This document shows positions 1 through 8,350 of a stretch of 64,000 bases of DNA, piece by piece. Within the stretch, counting starts at the first letter, position 1, and each line of letters opens with the position of its first letter. The notes below the pieces were generated by a model, which was not told the origin of the DNA, did no database searches, and saw only the letters and a program-made list of their open reading frames with translations. A program made the translations under genes and the position numbers. The stretch lies in assembly GCF_024748695.1 (NCBI RefSeq), contig NZ_CP087176.1, positions 5,325,501 through 5,389,500 of the forward strand, read 5' to 3'. Source of the stretch: Pseudomonas sp. B21-040 (lineage in GTDB: Bacteria > Pseudomonadota > Gammaproteobacteria > Pseudomonadales > Pseudomonadaceae).

Positions 1-1319
1 AGCCAGGCAAGTATTTCTACGTGTGGCTGGACGCGCCGATCGGCTACATGGCCAGCTTCAAGAACCTCTGCGATCGCACGCCGGAGCTGGATTTCGACGC
101 GTTCTGGAACAAAGATTCCACCGCCGAGCTGTACCATTTCATCGGCAAGGACATCGTCAACTTCCACGCCCTGTTCTGGCCAGCCATGCTCGAAGGCGCC
201 GGTTTCCGTAAACCGACCGGCATCAACGTCCACGGCTACCTGACCGTCAACGGTCAGAAAATGTCCAAATCGCGCGGCACCTTCATCAAGGCCCGGACTT
301 ACCTGGATCACCTGTCGCCGGAATACCTGCGTTATTACTACGCGGCCAAGTTGAGCCGTGGCGTCGACGATCTGGACCTGAACCTTGAGGACTTCGTGCA
401 GAAGGTCAACTCGGACCTGGTCGGCAAAGTCGTCAACATTGCCAGCCGTTGCGCCGGTTTCATCAACAAGGGCAATGCCGGCGTGATGGTCGACACCAAC
501 GCCGCGCCGGAATTGACCGATGCCTTCCTGGCCGCCGCGCCAAGCATCGCCGACGCCTATGAAGCCCGCGACTTCGCCCGCGCCATGCGCGAGATCATGG
601 GCCTGGCCGACCGCGCCAACGCCTGGATCGCCGACAAGGCGCCGTGGTCGCTGAACAAACAGGAAGGCAAGCAGGATGAAGTTCAGGCCATCTGCGCCAC
701 GGGCATCAACCTGTTCCGCCAACTGGTGATCTTCCTCAAGCCGGTCCTGCCGTTGCTGGCAGCCGACGCCGAAGCGTTCCTGAACGTCGCTCCGCTGACC
801 TGGAACGACCACGCGACCTTGCTCAGCAACCATCAGTTGAACGAGTTCAAGCCTTTGATGACTCGTATCGACCCGGTGAAAGTGCAGGCGATGAGCGATG
901 CTTCCAAAGAAGATCTGACCGCCAGCGCAACCGACACCGGCGAAACCGCGCCTGCCGGCAACGGTGAACTGGCCAAAGATCCCCTGTCGCCAGAAATCGA
1001 GTTCGACGCCTTTGCTGCCGTCGATCTGCGCGTCGCACTGATCCTCAAGGCCGAACACGTGGAAGGCGCGGACAAGTTGTTGCGCCTGACCCTGGACATC
1101 GGTGACGAGCAACGCAACGTGTTCTCCGGGATCAAGAGCGCTTATCCGGACCCGTCCAAGCTCAATGGTCGCCTGACCATGATGATCGCCAACCTCAAGC
1201 CACGGAAAATGAAGTTCGGCATTTCCGAAGGCATGGTGATGGCGGCCGGCCCTGGCGGTGAAGAAATCTACCTGCTCAGCCCTGATAGCGGCGCCAAGCC
1301 GGGTCAGCGCATCAAGTAA
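1..1319 (+). CDS. metG: Methionyl-tRNA synthetase, C-terminal part (left edge truncated)
   Basis: Charges initiator and elongator tRNA-Met with methionine in the cytosol. The reading frame is open from the left edge, so only about the last 438 residues are present. The class I signature KMSKS is visible (nt about 258-272, in the context QKMSKSRGT). It is followed by the anticodon-binding helical domain and, from about nt 990, a C-terminal EMAP/Trbp-like tRNA-binding domain ([15 protein letters not shown]). That appended domain is typical of the long dimeric bacterial MetG. The catalytic N-terminus with the HIGH motif lies outside the window. A hairpin terminator follows at once. The rnf genes start about 145 bp downstream on the same strand, as in other Pseudomonas. 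Confidence 0.97.
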   Translation, partial: PGKYFYVWLDAPIGYMASFKNLCDRTPELDFDAFWNKDSTAELYHFIGKDIVNFHALFWPAMLEGAGFRKPTGINVHGYLTVNGQKMSKSRGTFIKARTYLDHLSPEYLRYYYAAKLSRGVDDLDLNLEDFVQKVNSDLVGKVVNIASRCAGFINKGNAGVMVDTNAAPELTDAFLAAAPSIADAYEARDFARAMREIMGLADRANAWIADKAPWSLNKQEGKQDEVQAICATGINLFRQLVIFLKPVLPLLAADAEAFLNVAPLTWNDHATLLSNHQLNEFKPLMTRIDPVKVQAMSDASKEDLTASATDTGETAPAGNGELAKDPLSPEIEFDAFAAVDLRVALILKAEHVEGADKLLRLTLDIGDEQRNVFSGIKSAYPDPSKLNGRLTMMIANLKPRKMKFGISEGMVMAAGPGGEEIYLLSPDSGAKPGQRIK

Positions 1320-1337
1320 ACGTGTTGCGGTAAACCG

Positions 1338-1373
1338 ATCCCACAGTCGTGCCTGACGCGACTGTGGGATTTT
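1338..1373 (+). terminator. Rho-independent terminator after metG
   Basis: A perfect 12-bp stem (ATCCCACAGTCG at 1338-1349 with its complement at 1359-1370) is followed by only three T residues. It separates metG from rnfA. The T tract is short, so some read-through into rnf is possible. Confidence 0.7.
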
Positions 1374-1463
1374 CATATCTGGCCCCCCCTCCGTCCTTGC
1401 CGGATAATGCCTAAGCTTTTTAGACCGCTGAGTTAAAAAGCCCCCGTTCTTGCCGGCACGATC

Positions 1464-2033
1464 ATGACCGAAATACTGCTTACGCTTATCAGCGCTGCCC
1501 TGATCAACAACGTCGTGTTGCACTGGCCGCTGGGCGTCGATCCACTGGTGGGCAATGAGCATCGGCAAGTCCATGCGCTGGGTATAGCGACGGCATGCCT
1601 GACGCTGATCGTCGGCCTGTCGGGCTATTTGGCCAACCGTTGGTTGCTGGTGCCGCTGGATCTGACATCACTGCGTCTATTCGTGTTCTTGCCATTGAGC
1701 GTTCTGCTGATTGGGCCATTGTTGAAAGCACTGTCACGGTTACTGCCGACACTGGCGTTCGACGGCCTCTGGCCACTGCTGGCAGGCAACGCGGGCGTGC
1801 TCGGCCTGACGTTGCTCAACGCCCAGGACGACAAAGGATTCTTTCACGCAACCGCCCTGAGCCTCGGCGCCGGGCTGGGGTTTTGGCTGGTGCTGAGCCT
1901 GTTCAGCGATTTGCGCCAGCGCACACTCGATAACGATGTCCCCCTGCCCTTTCGAGGCCTGCCGATCGAGTTGATCGGGGCCGGACTGATTGCAGTGGCA
2001 TTTCTCGGATTTAGCGGACTGATCAAAACATGA
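1464..2033 (+). CDS. rnfA: Rnf/Rsx electron-transport complex subunit A, divergent
   Basis: Polytopic inner-membrane protein of 189 residues, the usual RnfA length, with about six hydrophobic helices. In Rnf and Na+-NQR, RnfA and RnfE (NqrE/NqrD) form a pseudo-symmetric pair that holds a [2Fe-2S] cluster in mid-membrane with two Cys from each. The family motif LGLCPFMG reads LGVDPLVG here (Asp26 for Cys). TNCAVLG reads GNAGVLG (Ala110 for Cys). Both cluster ligands are therefore missing although the fold is clearly recognisable (N15-N16 and the C-terminal AFLGFSGL are kept). The ATG lies in a short leader after the metG terminator, and the 3' end overlaps rnfB by four bases. Identity as an RnfA-family protein is secure; activity as a normal electron carrier is doubtful. 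Confidence 0.9.
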   Translation: MTEILLTLISAALINNVVLHWPLGVDPLVGNEHRQVHALGIATACLTLIVGLSGYLANRWLLVPLDLTSLRLFVFLPLSVLLIGPLLKALSRLLPTLAFDGLWPLLAGNAGVLGLTLLNAQDDKGFFHATALSLGAGLGFWLVLSLFSDLRQRTLDNDVPLPFRGLPIELIGAGLIAVAFLGFSGLIKT

Positions 2034-3247
2034 GTCTGATTCAACGCATCGACGCCCTCTTGCCCCAGACTCAGTGCGGCAAGTGTGGCCACCCCGGATG
2101 CAAGCCCTACGCCGAAGGCATCGCCAGCGGTGAGCCGATCAACAAGTGCCCGCCCGGCGGCAGCGAAACCATCGAGGCCCTGGCCGAGTTGCTGACAGTA
2201 CCGGTGCTGGAACTGGACATCAGTCGCGGCTCGGCCCCGGCGCAGATAGCCTACATTCGTGAGGCCGAATGCATCGGCTGCACGAAATGCATCCAGGCTT
2301 GCCCGGTTGACGCCATCGTCGGCGCGGCCAAGTTGATGCACACAGTGATCGTCGATGAATGCACCGGTTGCGACCTGTGCGTGGCGCCCTGCCCGGTGGA
2401 CTGCATCGAGATGCGACCGCTGCCGCTAGACACGGTGCTGCCAATTGTCGGCGGACTGGCCACAAGCCTTGAAGAGCAACAGGCACGCGCCGCCAAGCGC
2501 AACCGGGCACGACGCCGATTTGAACAGCGCAATGCCCGCCTGCAGCGCGAAGAGGAACAAAAACTCGCTGAACGCCAGGCCCGTGCCCAACGCTCCGTTG
2601 TGCACAGTGAAGCGCCTACGACCGACCCGGTACAGGCAGCCCTTGAACGCGTGCGCGCACAAAAAGCGGCCAACGCCGATGCCGCGTTGAAAAAGGCCAA
2701 GATCGACCTGGCGATGAGTCGGGCGCAACTGAACAAGTCGCTCAAGGCCTTCGGGCATCCACCGACCTTCGAGCAGCAGTCGCAACTGATCGTGTTGCAA
2801 CAACAATTCGAGGTGGCCGAGCAGGCCTTGGCGCAACTGGAAAGCACTTCACCGCCACCCGCTGTGCCAACCATTGCACCGACGAAGGACGCCGATCTCA
2901 AACGCGCGAAGATCCAGTTGGCCATGCGTCGCGCCGAACTCAAGAAAGCCCAGGCCAGCGAAGCACCGGCCGAGCAGATCGAAGCCCTGCAACGTGCACT
3001 CGGCGAGGCGGAACATGCTTTGCACGCCGCTGAAGCAACGAGCGACCAACCGCTACCGGACCTGGTGCGCGTCGAAAAGCGCCCCATCGACAGCCAGCTT
3101 CGACAACTGAAAACCGAGCTGGCCTACGCCCGTGCCGACGTCAGCAAGCTTGAACGAAGCGTCGACACCTCGAGCGAATTGATCGACAAGGCTCGCGCGC
3201 GGCTGCTGGAAGCACAGCGTCAGGTGGATGCCTATGTCGCCCCTTGA
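2030..3247 (+). CDS. rnfB: RnfB-like iron-sulfur protein with a long C-terminal repeat tail
   Basis: 405 residues, about twice the usual gammaproteobacterial RnfB (about 190). Usual RnfB begins with a membrane helix; this one starts directly at the Fe-S domain ([20 protein letters not shown]), so it looks soluble. Cluster ligands present: C16, C19, C24 and C40 (RnfB-type 4Fe-4S domain), then two ferredoxin motifs, C81/C84/C87/C91 and C111/C114/C117/C121. After residue 130 there is a charged Ala/Lys/Glu/Gln-rich helical tail. It starts with a stretch ([17 protein letters not shown], about residue 200) like the DPRKAAV...AIARAKARK repeats at the C-terminus of RnfC. Three related segments follow near residues 217, 287 and 355 ([30 protein letters not shown]). 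No rnfC follows. I infer a remodelled RnfB, possibly carrying an RnfC tail remnant. Confidence 0.88.
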   Translation: MSLIQRIDALLPQTQCGKCGHPGCKPYAEGIASGEPINKCPPGGSETIEALAELLTVPVLELDISRGSAPAQIAYIREAECIGCTKCIQACPVDAIVGAAKLMHTVIVDECTGCDLCVAPCPVDCIEMRPLPLDTVLPIVGGLATSLEEQQARAAKRNRARRRFEQRNARLQREEEQKLAERQARAQRSVVHSEAPTTDPVQAALERVRAQKAANADAALKKAKIDLAMSRAQLNKSLKAFGHPPTFEQQSQLIVLQQQFEVAEQALAQLESTSPPPAVPTIAPTKDADLKRAKIQLAMRRAELKKAQASEAPAEQIEALQRALGEAEHALHAAEATSDQPLPDLVRVEKRPIDSQLRQLKTELAYARADVSKLERSVDTSSELIDKARARLLEAQRQVDAYVAP

Positions 3248-4223
3248 GCCGGTGGACGAACGCCTCCAGCAGGCCATGAAGCTGGTATTACTGGCGACCG
3301 TGCCGGGGATGCTGACGCTGTTTTGGCTGTATGGCTGGGGCGTATTGATCAATCTGATACTGACGGCGGTGACCGCGCTGGCTGTTGAGGGCGCCGTGAT
3401 GCGACTGCGCCAGCGCCCGTTCATGCCAACCTTGAGCGACGGTAGCGCGCTGGTCAGTGCGACCCTGCTGGCGGCGGCCTTGCCCCCTTACTGCCCGTGG
3501 TGGCTGACGGTCTGTGCGTCGGCGTTCGCACTTCTGGGCAAACAGTTGTATGGCGGCGTCGGCAAAAATCCGTTTAACCCGGCGATGCTCGGATTCGCCT
3601 TGGTACTGGTGACCTTTCCTCAGCAAATGACGCACTGGCCGTCCTCCCACGGCATGGATCTGCTCGGCGGCTTGCAACACATTTTCGGCTTCAGCCTCGG
3701 CCAGACACCGGACGCCTGGGTGCAGGCCACTGCGCTGGATAGCCTGCGCATCAATAAAAGCCTGACCATGGATGAACTCTTCGCCGGCAACCCGGCGTTT
3801 GGCCATTTCGGCGGGCGCGGCGTGGAATGGGTCAACCTGGCCTTTCTGGCTGGCGGTGCATTTCTGCTGCAACGGCGGGTGTTCGGCTGGCATGCGCCGG
3901 TCGGCATGCTCGCGAGTCTGTTCGTCATCAGCCTGCTGTGCTGGAACGGTTCGGGTTCCGACTCCCACGGCTCACCGCTGTTTCATCTGCTCACCGGCGC
4001 CACCCTGCTGGGGGCCTTTTTCATTGTCACGGAACCGGTGTCCGGCGCAAAAAGCCCCGGCGCCCGATTGCTCTTTGGCATCGGCGTGGGCTTACTGACT
4101 TATCTGATACGCACCTGGGGCGGCTATCCGGATGGCGTGGCATTTGCCGTGCTGTTGATGAACCTGTGTGTGCCGGCGCTGGAGCGTTTTGTCGCGTCCA
4201 GGCAGGAGCAAGTAACCCCATGA
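3234..4223 (+). CDS. rnfD: Rnf/Rsx electron-transport complex subunit D
   Basis: Polytopic membrane protein of 329 residues related to RnfD/NqrB, which carries FMN covalently bound to Thr and forms part of the membrane electron path. I chose the ATG at 3234: an AGGTGG ribosome site ends six bases before it, whereas the in-frame ATG at 3228 abuts that site. Conserved RnfD features are seen ([16 protein letters not shown] near residue 107, [14 protein letters not shown] near 258, a C-terminal [16 protein letters not shown]). The usual flavin-attachment region SGAT-PLD appears to be VQAT-ALD (Thr166). The Thr is retained but the Ser-Gly is not, so flavinylation is uncertain. The gene starts inside the end of rnfB and overlaps rnfG by four bases. 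RnfC would normally be encoded between rnfB and rnfD and is absent. Confidence 0.9.
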   Translation: MSPLEPVDERLQQAMKLVLLATVPGMLTLFWLYGWGVLINLILTAVTALAVEGAVMRLRQRPFMPTLSDGSALVSATLLAAALPPYCPWWLTVCASAFALLGKQLYGGVGKNPFNPAMLGFALVLVTFPQQMTHWPSSHGMDLLGGLQHIFGFSLGQTPDAWVQATALDSLRINKSLTMDELFAGNPAFGHFGGRGVEWVNLAFLAGGAFLLQRRVFGWHAPVGMLASLFVISLLCWNGSGSDSHGSPLFHLLTGATLLGAFFIVTEPVSGAKSPGARLLFGIGVGLLTYLIRTWGGYPDGVAFAVLLMNLCVPALERFVASRQEQVTP

Positions 4224-4831
4224 GCCGCGCATCGAGTGGTGTGATTTTGGTGTTACTGGCCGGACTGGGAATCGGCGCGACCTACCTCGTGCAACAGACC
4301 AGCGCACCCCGCATTGCCGCTGCACAACGGCTGATCGACAGCCGCAAGCTGCTGGACTTGCTCCCGCCGCAACAGTACGACAATCAACCGCTGGAACAGC
4401 CGCTTGCCCTCGTCGGCATCCCGTTGGCCAACAGCACACTGCTGGGTGGCTACCTCGCGACCAAGGGCGGCCAACCGAGCGCCGTATTGCTGCGCAGCCA
4501 GACCCTGGGCTACGAAGGCTCGATCGAGTTGTTGATCGCCATCGACACTAGCGGCAAGTTACTGGGGGTCAAAACCCTCAAGCAATCGGAAACCCCGGGG
4601 TTGGGCGCAAAGATTGCCGAATGGCCCAATGCCTGGCTCCAGGTGTTTGCCGGAAAATCTCGGAACGACCCCGGTGACACGGGCTGGGCGTTGAAAAAGG
4701 ATCAGGGGCAATTCGATCAGGTGGCGGGCGCCACCATCACCTCAAGAGCGGTGATCAGCGCCATTCATGACGCCTTGCGTTACTTCGATGAACACTCGCA
4801 ACACATGATCGGGAACAGCGCTCATGACTAA
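4220..4831 (+). CDS. rnfG: Rnf/Rsx electron-transport complex subunit G
   Basis: Single-pass membrane protein of 203 residues with a periplasmic FMN-binding domain. An N-terminal helix (about residues 7-25, GVILVLLAGLGIGATYLV) anchors it. The flavinylation motif is near the C-terminus: DQVAGATITSRAV, with Thr172 as the expected covalent FMN-phosphate attachment site for ApbE. Other family features are present (LKQSETPGLGAK near residue 117). ATG overlaps the rnfD stop in an ATGA arrangement, and rnfE starts inside its end. A longer in-frame reading upstream exists only because the frame stays open through rnfD; it is not the gene. RnfG is the best preserved redox subunit of this cluster. Confidence 0.93.
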   Translation: MSRASSGVILVLLAGLGIGATYLVQQTSAPRIAAAQRLIDSRKLLDLLPPQQYDNQPLEQPLALVGIPLANSTLLGGYLATKGGQPSAVLLRSQTLGYEGSIELLIAIDTSGKLLGVKTLKQSETPGLGAKIAEWPNAWLQVFAGKSRNDPGDTGWALKKDQGQFDQVAGATITSRAVISAIHDALRYFDEHSQHMIGNSAHD

Positions 4832-5333
4832 GTCATCGACCCTGCAAAACTCGCTGATGCTTGCGCCCCTGATCGGTGCAACGAGCTCCTGGACGGCGGC
4901 GCTCGGGCTGTGGCTGATGTTCATCGTGGTCATCAGCGCTTATGGCGTTGGCATGTGGGCCTTGCGATCCCGGCTGCTTCCGTCCTCCCGCTTGCTTGCC
5001 TGCATCCTGCTGGCCGCCACGCTGACCAGTTGCGCGCAAATGGCGGCACAGGTCTGGTCGCTTCAATGGCACCAGCCTTTGGCTCTTTACACCGGATTGA
5101 TTGCCTTGCAATGCGTTGTGCTGGAATACAACGGATTTTTCCAGAGCCCACGCCTTGATCGGCTACGTCTGTGCGCGCTGTTTGGCGTGTTGATGGTGGG
5201 CTTGGGTCTGCTGCGCGAACTCATGGGTAACGGTGGTCTGCACCTTGCCACCCTGGCCCCTGGCGGATTCATCCTGCTGGGGATACTGATCGCTGTACGT
5301 CAGGCGTGGGCCCGTTCGACGCCCTCTCATTGA
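4824..5333 (+). CDS. rnfE: Rnf/Rsx electron-transport complex subunit E, divergent
   Basis: Polytopic membrane protein of 169 residues, shorter than typical RnfE (about 200-230). It aligns with RnfE at the first helix (LMLAPLIGATSSWTAALGL against the family LGLCPLLAVTATVTNALGL). The first cluster Cys is replaced by Ala14. The second (family IVTNCAIIGRAE) is probably kept as Cys97 in LIALQCVVLEY. Together with the two losses in RnfA, only one of the four membrane [2Fe-2S] ligands remains. The start overlaps rnfG by eight bases, so it is probably translationally coupled. nth follows 29 bp later. Confidence 0.85.
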   Translation: MTKSSTLQNSLMLAPLIGATSSWTAALGLWLMFIVVISAYGVGMWALRSRLLPSSRLLACILLAATLTSCAQMAAQVWSLQWHQPLALYTGLIALQCVVLEYNGFFQSPRLDRLRLCALFGVLMVGLGLLRELMGNGGLHLATLAPGGFILLGILIAVRQAWARSTPSH

Positions 5334-5362
5334 TTGACTGTTTTCGAGGAAACGCATCGCCC

Positions 5363-6001
5363 ATGAATGCCGCAAAACGTTTGGAAATTTTCCGCCGGTT
5401 TCACGAAGACAATCCGGAGCCGAAGACTGAACTGGCTTATTCATCGCCGTTTGAATTGCTGATTGCAGTGATTCTTTCCGCCCAGTCGACCGATGTCGGC
5501 GTCAACAAGGCCACAGCCAAACTCTATCCAGTGGCCAATACGCCAGCGGCGATCCACGCGTTAGGCGTCGAGGGATTGTCGCAATACATCAAGACCATCG
5601 GTTTGTTTAACAGCAAAGCGAAAAACGTGATCGAAACCTGCCGCCTGCTCGTGGAGCGCCATGGCGGCGAAGTACCGCAAACCCGCGAGGAACTGGAAGC
5701 GCTGCCCGGCGTCGGTCGCAAGACGGCGAACGTGGTGCTCAATACCGCCTTTCGCCAACTGACCATGGCGGTGGACACCCACATCTTCCGGGTCAGCAAT
5801 CGCACCGGCATTGCTCCCGGCAAAAATGTGGTCGAGGTGGAGCAGAAACTGATGAAGTTTGTGCCCAGGCAATACCTGCTCGATTCCCACCACTGGTTGA
5901 TCTTGCATGGGCGTTACGTGTGCCTGGCTCGCAAGCCTCGCTGCGGCAGTTGCCGGATCGAGGATTTGTGCGAATACAAGCACAAGACCTCAGACGATTG
6001 A
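5363..6001 (+). CDS. nth: Endonuclease III
   Basis: DNA N-glycosylase/AP lyase of base excision repair acting on oxidised pyrimidines. 212 residues, as expected. Key residues: helix-hairpin-helix LPGVGRKTA with catalytic Lys120, Asp138 in VDTHIFRV, and the [4Fe-4S] loop C187-x6-C194-x2-C197-x5-C203. The start chosen (MNAAKRLEIF) matches the E. coli Nth N-terminus. An upstream in-frame ATG at 5306 lies inside rnfE and is rejected. Last gene of the rnf-nth cluster, a linkage also known from E. coli (rsx-nth). Confidence 0.97.
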   Translation: MNAAKRLEIFRRFHEDNPEPKTELAYSSPFELLIAVILSAQSTDVGVNKATAKLYPVANTPAAIHALGVEGLSQYIKTIGLFNSKAKNVIETCRLLVERHGGEVPQTREELEALPGVGRKTANVVLNTAFRQLTMAVDTHIFRVSNRTGIAPGKNVVEVEQKLMKFVPRQYLLDSHHWLILHGRYVCLARKPRCGSCRIEDLCEYKHKTSDD

Positions 6002-6108
6002 GGCACTATTAAAAATATTGATGTATCGATTGAAAAAATCTTTTTTACCCGCCGGACGATTGCCGATATAAGGGGCGCCAAAGGCAGTCTTAGCCTGGAG
6101 TTGACCTT

Positions 6109-6288
6109 ATGAGCACTGGCAAAGAGCAATTGGACGTAGAAGACGACTTCACACCCGTTGAAGCCGATGACGCGGAACCGGTGGTTGAAGTGGCAAAGAC
6201 CAACCTGAGCAAACGTCGCACCATCGACAATTTGCTGGAGGAACGCCGACTGCAAAAGCAATTGGCCGATTACGATTTTGACTTGTAG
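6109..6288 (+). CDS. PA3496-family small protein (putative envelope integrity)
   Basis: A 59-residue protein starting MSTGKEQLDVEDDF and ending LADYDFDL. It has an acidic N-terminal half and a basic, helix-prone centre (LSKRRTIDNLLEERRLQKQL). It is preceded by GGAG at 6097-6100 and followed by a strong terminator. Size, sequence style and position just after nth match the Pseudomonas family named after PA3496 and annotated as putative envelope integrity protein. I know no demonstrated function, and no signal peptide or membrane helix is seen. Confidence 0.85.
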   Translation: MSTGKEQLDVEDDFTPVEADDAEPVVEVAKTNLSKRRTIDNLLEERRLQKQLADYDFDL

Positions 6289-6293
6289 CACTT

Positions 6294-6320
6294 AAAAGCC
6301 TCCCGAAACGGAGGCTTTTT
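6294..6320 (+). terminator. Rho-independent terminator
   Basis: AAAAGCCTCC pairs with GGAGGCTTTT around a six-base loop, followed by T. It ends the rnf-nth-small-gene transcript and faces the convergent response regulator gene, for which it can also serve. Confidence 0.88.
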
Positions 6321-6381
6321 ACTAAGTGCCAATCCTTGATGAGCGCCCTCTCATCGTGACCTCGTCAAATGATAGCGACAC

Positions 6382-7008
6382 TTATACCAAGCCATTGCGT
6401 TGAGCCAGTTCAATCAGATCGACCAGGGAGCGAGCATTGAGTTTTAACAACAGCCGGGTCTTGTAAGTACTGACGGTTTTATTGCTGAGGAACATTCCAT
6501 CGGCGATCTCCTTGTTTGTCTTTCCTCTGGCCAACTGTTGCAAGACCATCATTTCGCGCCCCGAAAGGCGATCAACCATATCGGCTTCGCTGGCATTTCC
6601 AAGGCTGGACCGAACGGTATGCAACGCTTGATTCGGAAAGTAACTGTAGCCTGACAACACGGCTTTTATCGCACTGAGCAATTCAGTGAGGTCCTGCTGT
6701 TTGCAAACATAACCGGCAGCCCCCGACTGCATGCAACGCATGGAGAAATGCCCAGGCGCCTGCGAGGTCAGTATCAACACTTTCAGCGGCATCGCCGTCG
6801 ATGTCAGTCGCGCAATGACTTCCAATCCATCCAGCTTCGGTATTCCAATATCCAGAATGACAATATCCGGCATAAGTTCGCGGGCAAGTTGCAGTGCGTC
6901 CACGCCGTTATCTGTTTCTGCAATGACTTCGTAGCCATGGCGCTCCATTAGCATACGTACCGCAAGACGAATGACGGGGTGATCATCCACGATCAGCACT
7001 TTATTCAT
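6382..7008 (-). CDS. NarL/BvgA-type response regulator
   Basis: 208 residues. An N-terminal receiver domain has the acidic pocket D8-D9, phospho-acceptor Asp53 (VILDIGIPKLDG) and a switch Thr/Lys (LILTSQ; Lys in GYVCKQ). A C-terminal LuxR-type HTH follows (about 145-205, LSGREMMVLQQLARGKTNKEIADGMFLSNKTVSTYKTR). The set resembles BvgA/FimZ/RocA-like regulators that control fimbrial or surface genes. I chose the start MNKVLIVDDHP; an in-frame ATG 14 codons upstream is possible, and no clear ribosome site decides. No sensor kinase gene is adjacent, so its partner must be encoded elsewhere. Confidence 0.92.
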   Translation of the reverse strand: MNKVLIVDDHPVIRLAVRMLMERHGYEVIAETDNGVDALQLARELMPDIVILDIGIPKLDGLEVIARLTSTAMPLKVLILTSQAPGHFSMRCMQSGAAGYVCKQQDLTELLSAIKAVLSGYSYFPNQALHTVRSSLGNASEADMVDRLSGREMMVLQQLARGKTNKEIADGMFLSNKTVSTYKTRLLLKLNARSLVDLIELAQRNGLV

Positions 7009-7597
7009 GGGCAAGTCCAATTTCGCTGTTCGAATTTTTAGAGCCCGCACAATAGCCTAGTCGTTTCATCCATGGCATGCCGCCCCCCTCGGCGACCTGC
7101 ACCGAGAGACATTCCCTACAAACAAGAAGGATAAGTCTTACAAAAAACGCACAAATACTGTGTGTCTGAAATTTAACCTGCCCGCCAACGTGCTGCTTTT
7201 TTAATTTTATTTGTATCTATTTACATCGAAAAAAAGTAGAAAAACCCTGAGCGGACGCCCCGGCAAATGATAAAAACTGAACTACGCTCAAGAATCATCC
7301 GGCATTTCAAGAAAAAAGTCTTCGACCCTTAACACTAAACACCCAACTACTGTCTCAAGCCACTATCAAAAACAAACAATCGGCAACACTTAAGCACCAA
7401 GACCGCCTGACACTTATCAAATACGAACAATAAACATACCGAAACCGCCACAAACCCAGCTACGATAGAAACCACCAACGACCAAAACCAAGGACATACA
7501 ACAACAAACAACCACACAAAAAAAACAAACCCACAAACATCAGCAAAATAAACAAACCAACTAACCGAGAAAAATTATTATTCTATGAGCATAAAAC
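7009..7597. other. 589-bp gap with an A+C-rich, G-poor plus strand
   Basis: No convincing gene on either strand. From 7321 to 7560 the plus strand has 19 G and 26 T in 240 bases by my count (81% A+C). From 7441 to 7560 it has 9 G and 5 T in 120 (88% A+C). An exact AACAACAA, the AANAANAA motif bound by Hfq with Crc in Pseudomonas, is at 7500-7507. A transcript from this strand would be nearly free of secondary structure. It leads into the membrane-protein gene at 7598. Confidence 0.6.
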
Positions 7598-8179
7598 ATG
7601 ATGAAACCCAGAAGAAAAATTACCAACCCCATGACAATCATTGCCTTGTTCGCAACACTGTCTGAAGCATCAGCGGCTATTTCTCTTCCCTTTCTCGACG
7701 ATGAAGAGCGCGAGATTTACATCTGGTTCCTTATTAGTTTTCCCTTTTATTTGCTCTTGCTATTCTTTGCCACACTCAATTTCAACTACCGATCACTCTA
7801 TGCCCCCTCCGACTTTGAGAAAGGAAAGCATTTCATAAAGGTCATGTCCGACGCAGATAAGCCGGAGCGCGTCCCCCCGACAGACTCCACCGAGCTGCTG
7901 GTCGAGCATCAAGTACGATTACCGACATCGTTCAGAGGCTTGTGCATCGTCGATGTCAGAAGGATGAGCAAGAAAATGGACTTCAACACCTTGATTGAGG
8001 AGGCCCAGCCATCTCAGAGGTCCACTGCACGGTTGACTGTGTTTCTCACCTGTACCGACTCAGAGGCATTGCTGCAGGAAAGTGCGCTCAAGTATTCAAG
8101 GCAAGCCAAGAAGCGCCACAGCCCAGTGTTCTGGGTGGCTTACAACGTGAGTTCGCAGGATATGACGACTATGGCGTGA
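7598..8179 (+). CDS. Uncharacterised membrane protein with two N-terminal helices
   Basis: 193 residues with two close hydrophobic segments (about 13-32 and 40-61). The linker and end are distinctive: NPMTIIALFATLSEASAA, then FFATLNFNYRSLYAPSDF. A soluble cytoplasmic domain of about 115 residues follows and contains FRGLCIVDVRRM and LTVFLTCTDSEALLQ. I do not recognise that domain. The helix pair plus LYAPSDF end resembles, from memory, a two-helix module seen in several uncharacterised bacterial proteins that carry different soluble domains. GC is lower than in the neighbours and the gene follows the A+C-rich tract, which suggests acquired DNA. The start could also be the next ATG, one codon later. 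No operon partner. Function unknown. Confidence 0.75.
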   Translation: MMKPRRKITNPMTIIALFATLSEASAAISLPFLDDEEREIYIWFLISFPFYLLLLFFATLNFNYRSLYAPSDFEKGKHFIKVMSDADKPERVPPTDSTELLVEHQVRLPTSFRGLCIVDVRRMSKKMDFNTLIEEAQPSQRSTARLTVFLTCTDSEALLQESALKYSRQAKKRHSPVFWVAYNVSSQDMTTMA

Positions 8180-8300
8180 GCGCCGGATAGCCGAGGAGGA
8201 CAACGCTCCAGGAGAGAGTAAAAGCAGAAGTCATCGAACACGTAACAAGAAGAAAGCTGGATACACAATGTACGGCAGGAAACGCTCCCTTTTTAAGATC

Positions 8301-8327
8301 TGTGGCCTTGTCACCGACAAGGCCACA
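8301..8327. terminator. Hairpin between the membrane-protein gene and argG
   Basis: A perfect 12-bp stem, TGTGGCCTTGTC (8301-8312) with its complement at 8316-8327, around ACC. It lacks a T tract on either strand. It could stop convergent transcripts from both sides but is not a canonical terminator. Confidence 0.5.
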
Positions 8328-8350
8328 GCTCTATCACCGCTTCAACGGGC

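Noticed and set aside
3993..4007. TGAT motif in RnfD as the flavinylation site
   Set aside because: It lies in the conserved [11 protein letters not shown] helix near residue 254, not in the loop where RnfD/NqrB carry FMN; the aligned loop reads VQAT.
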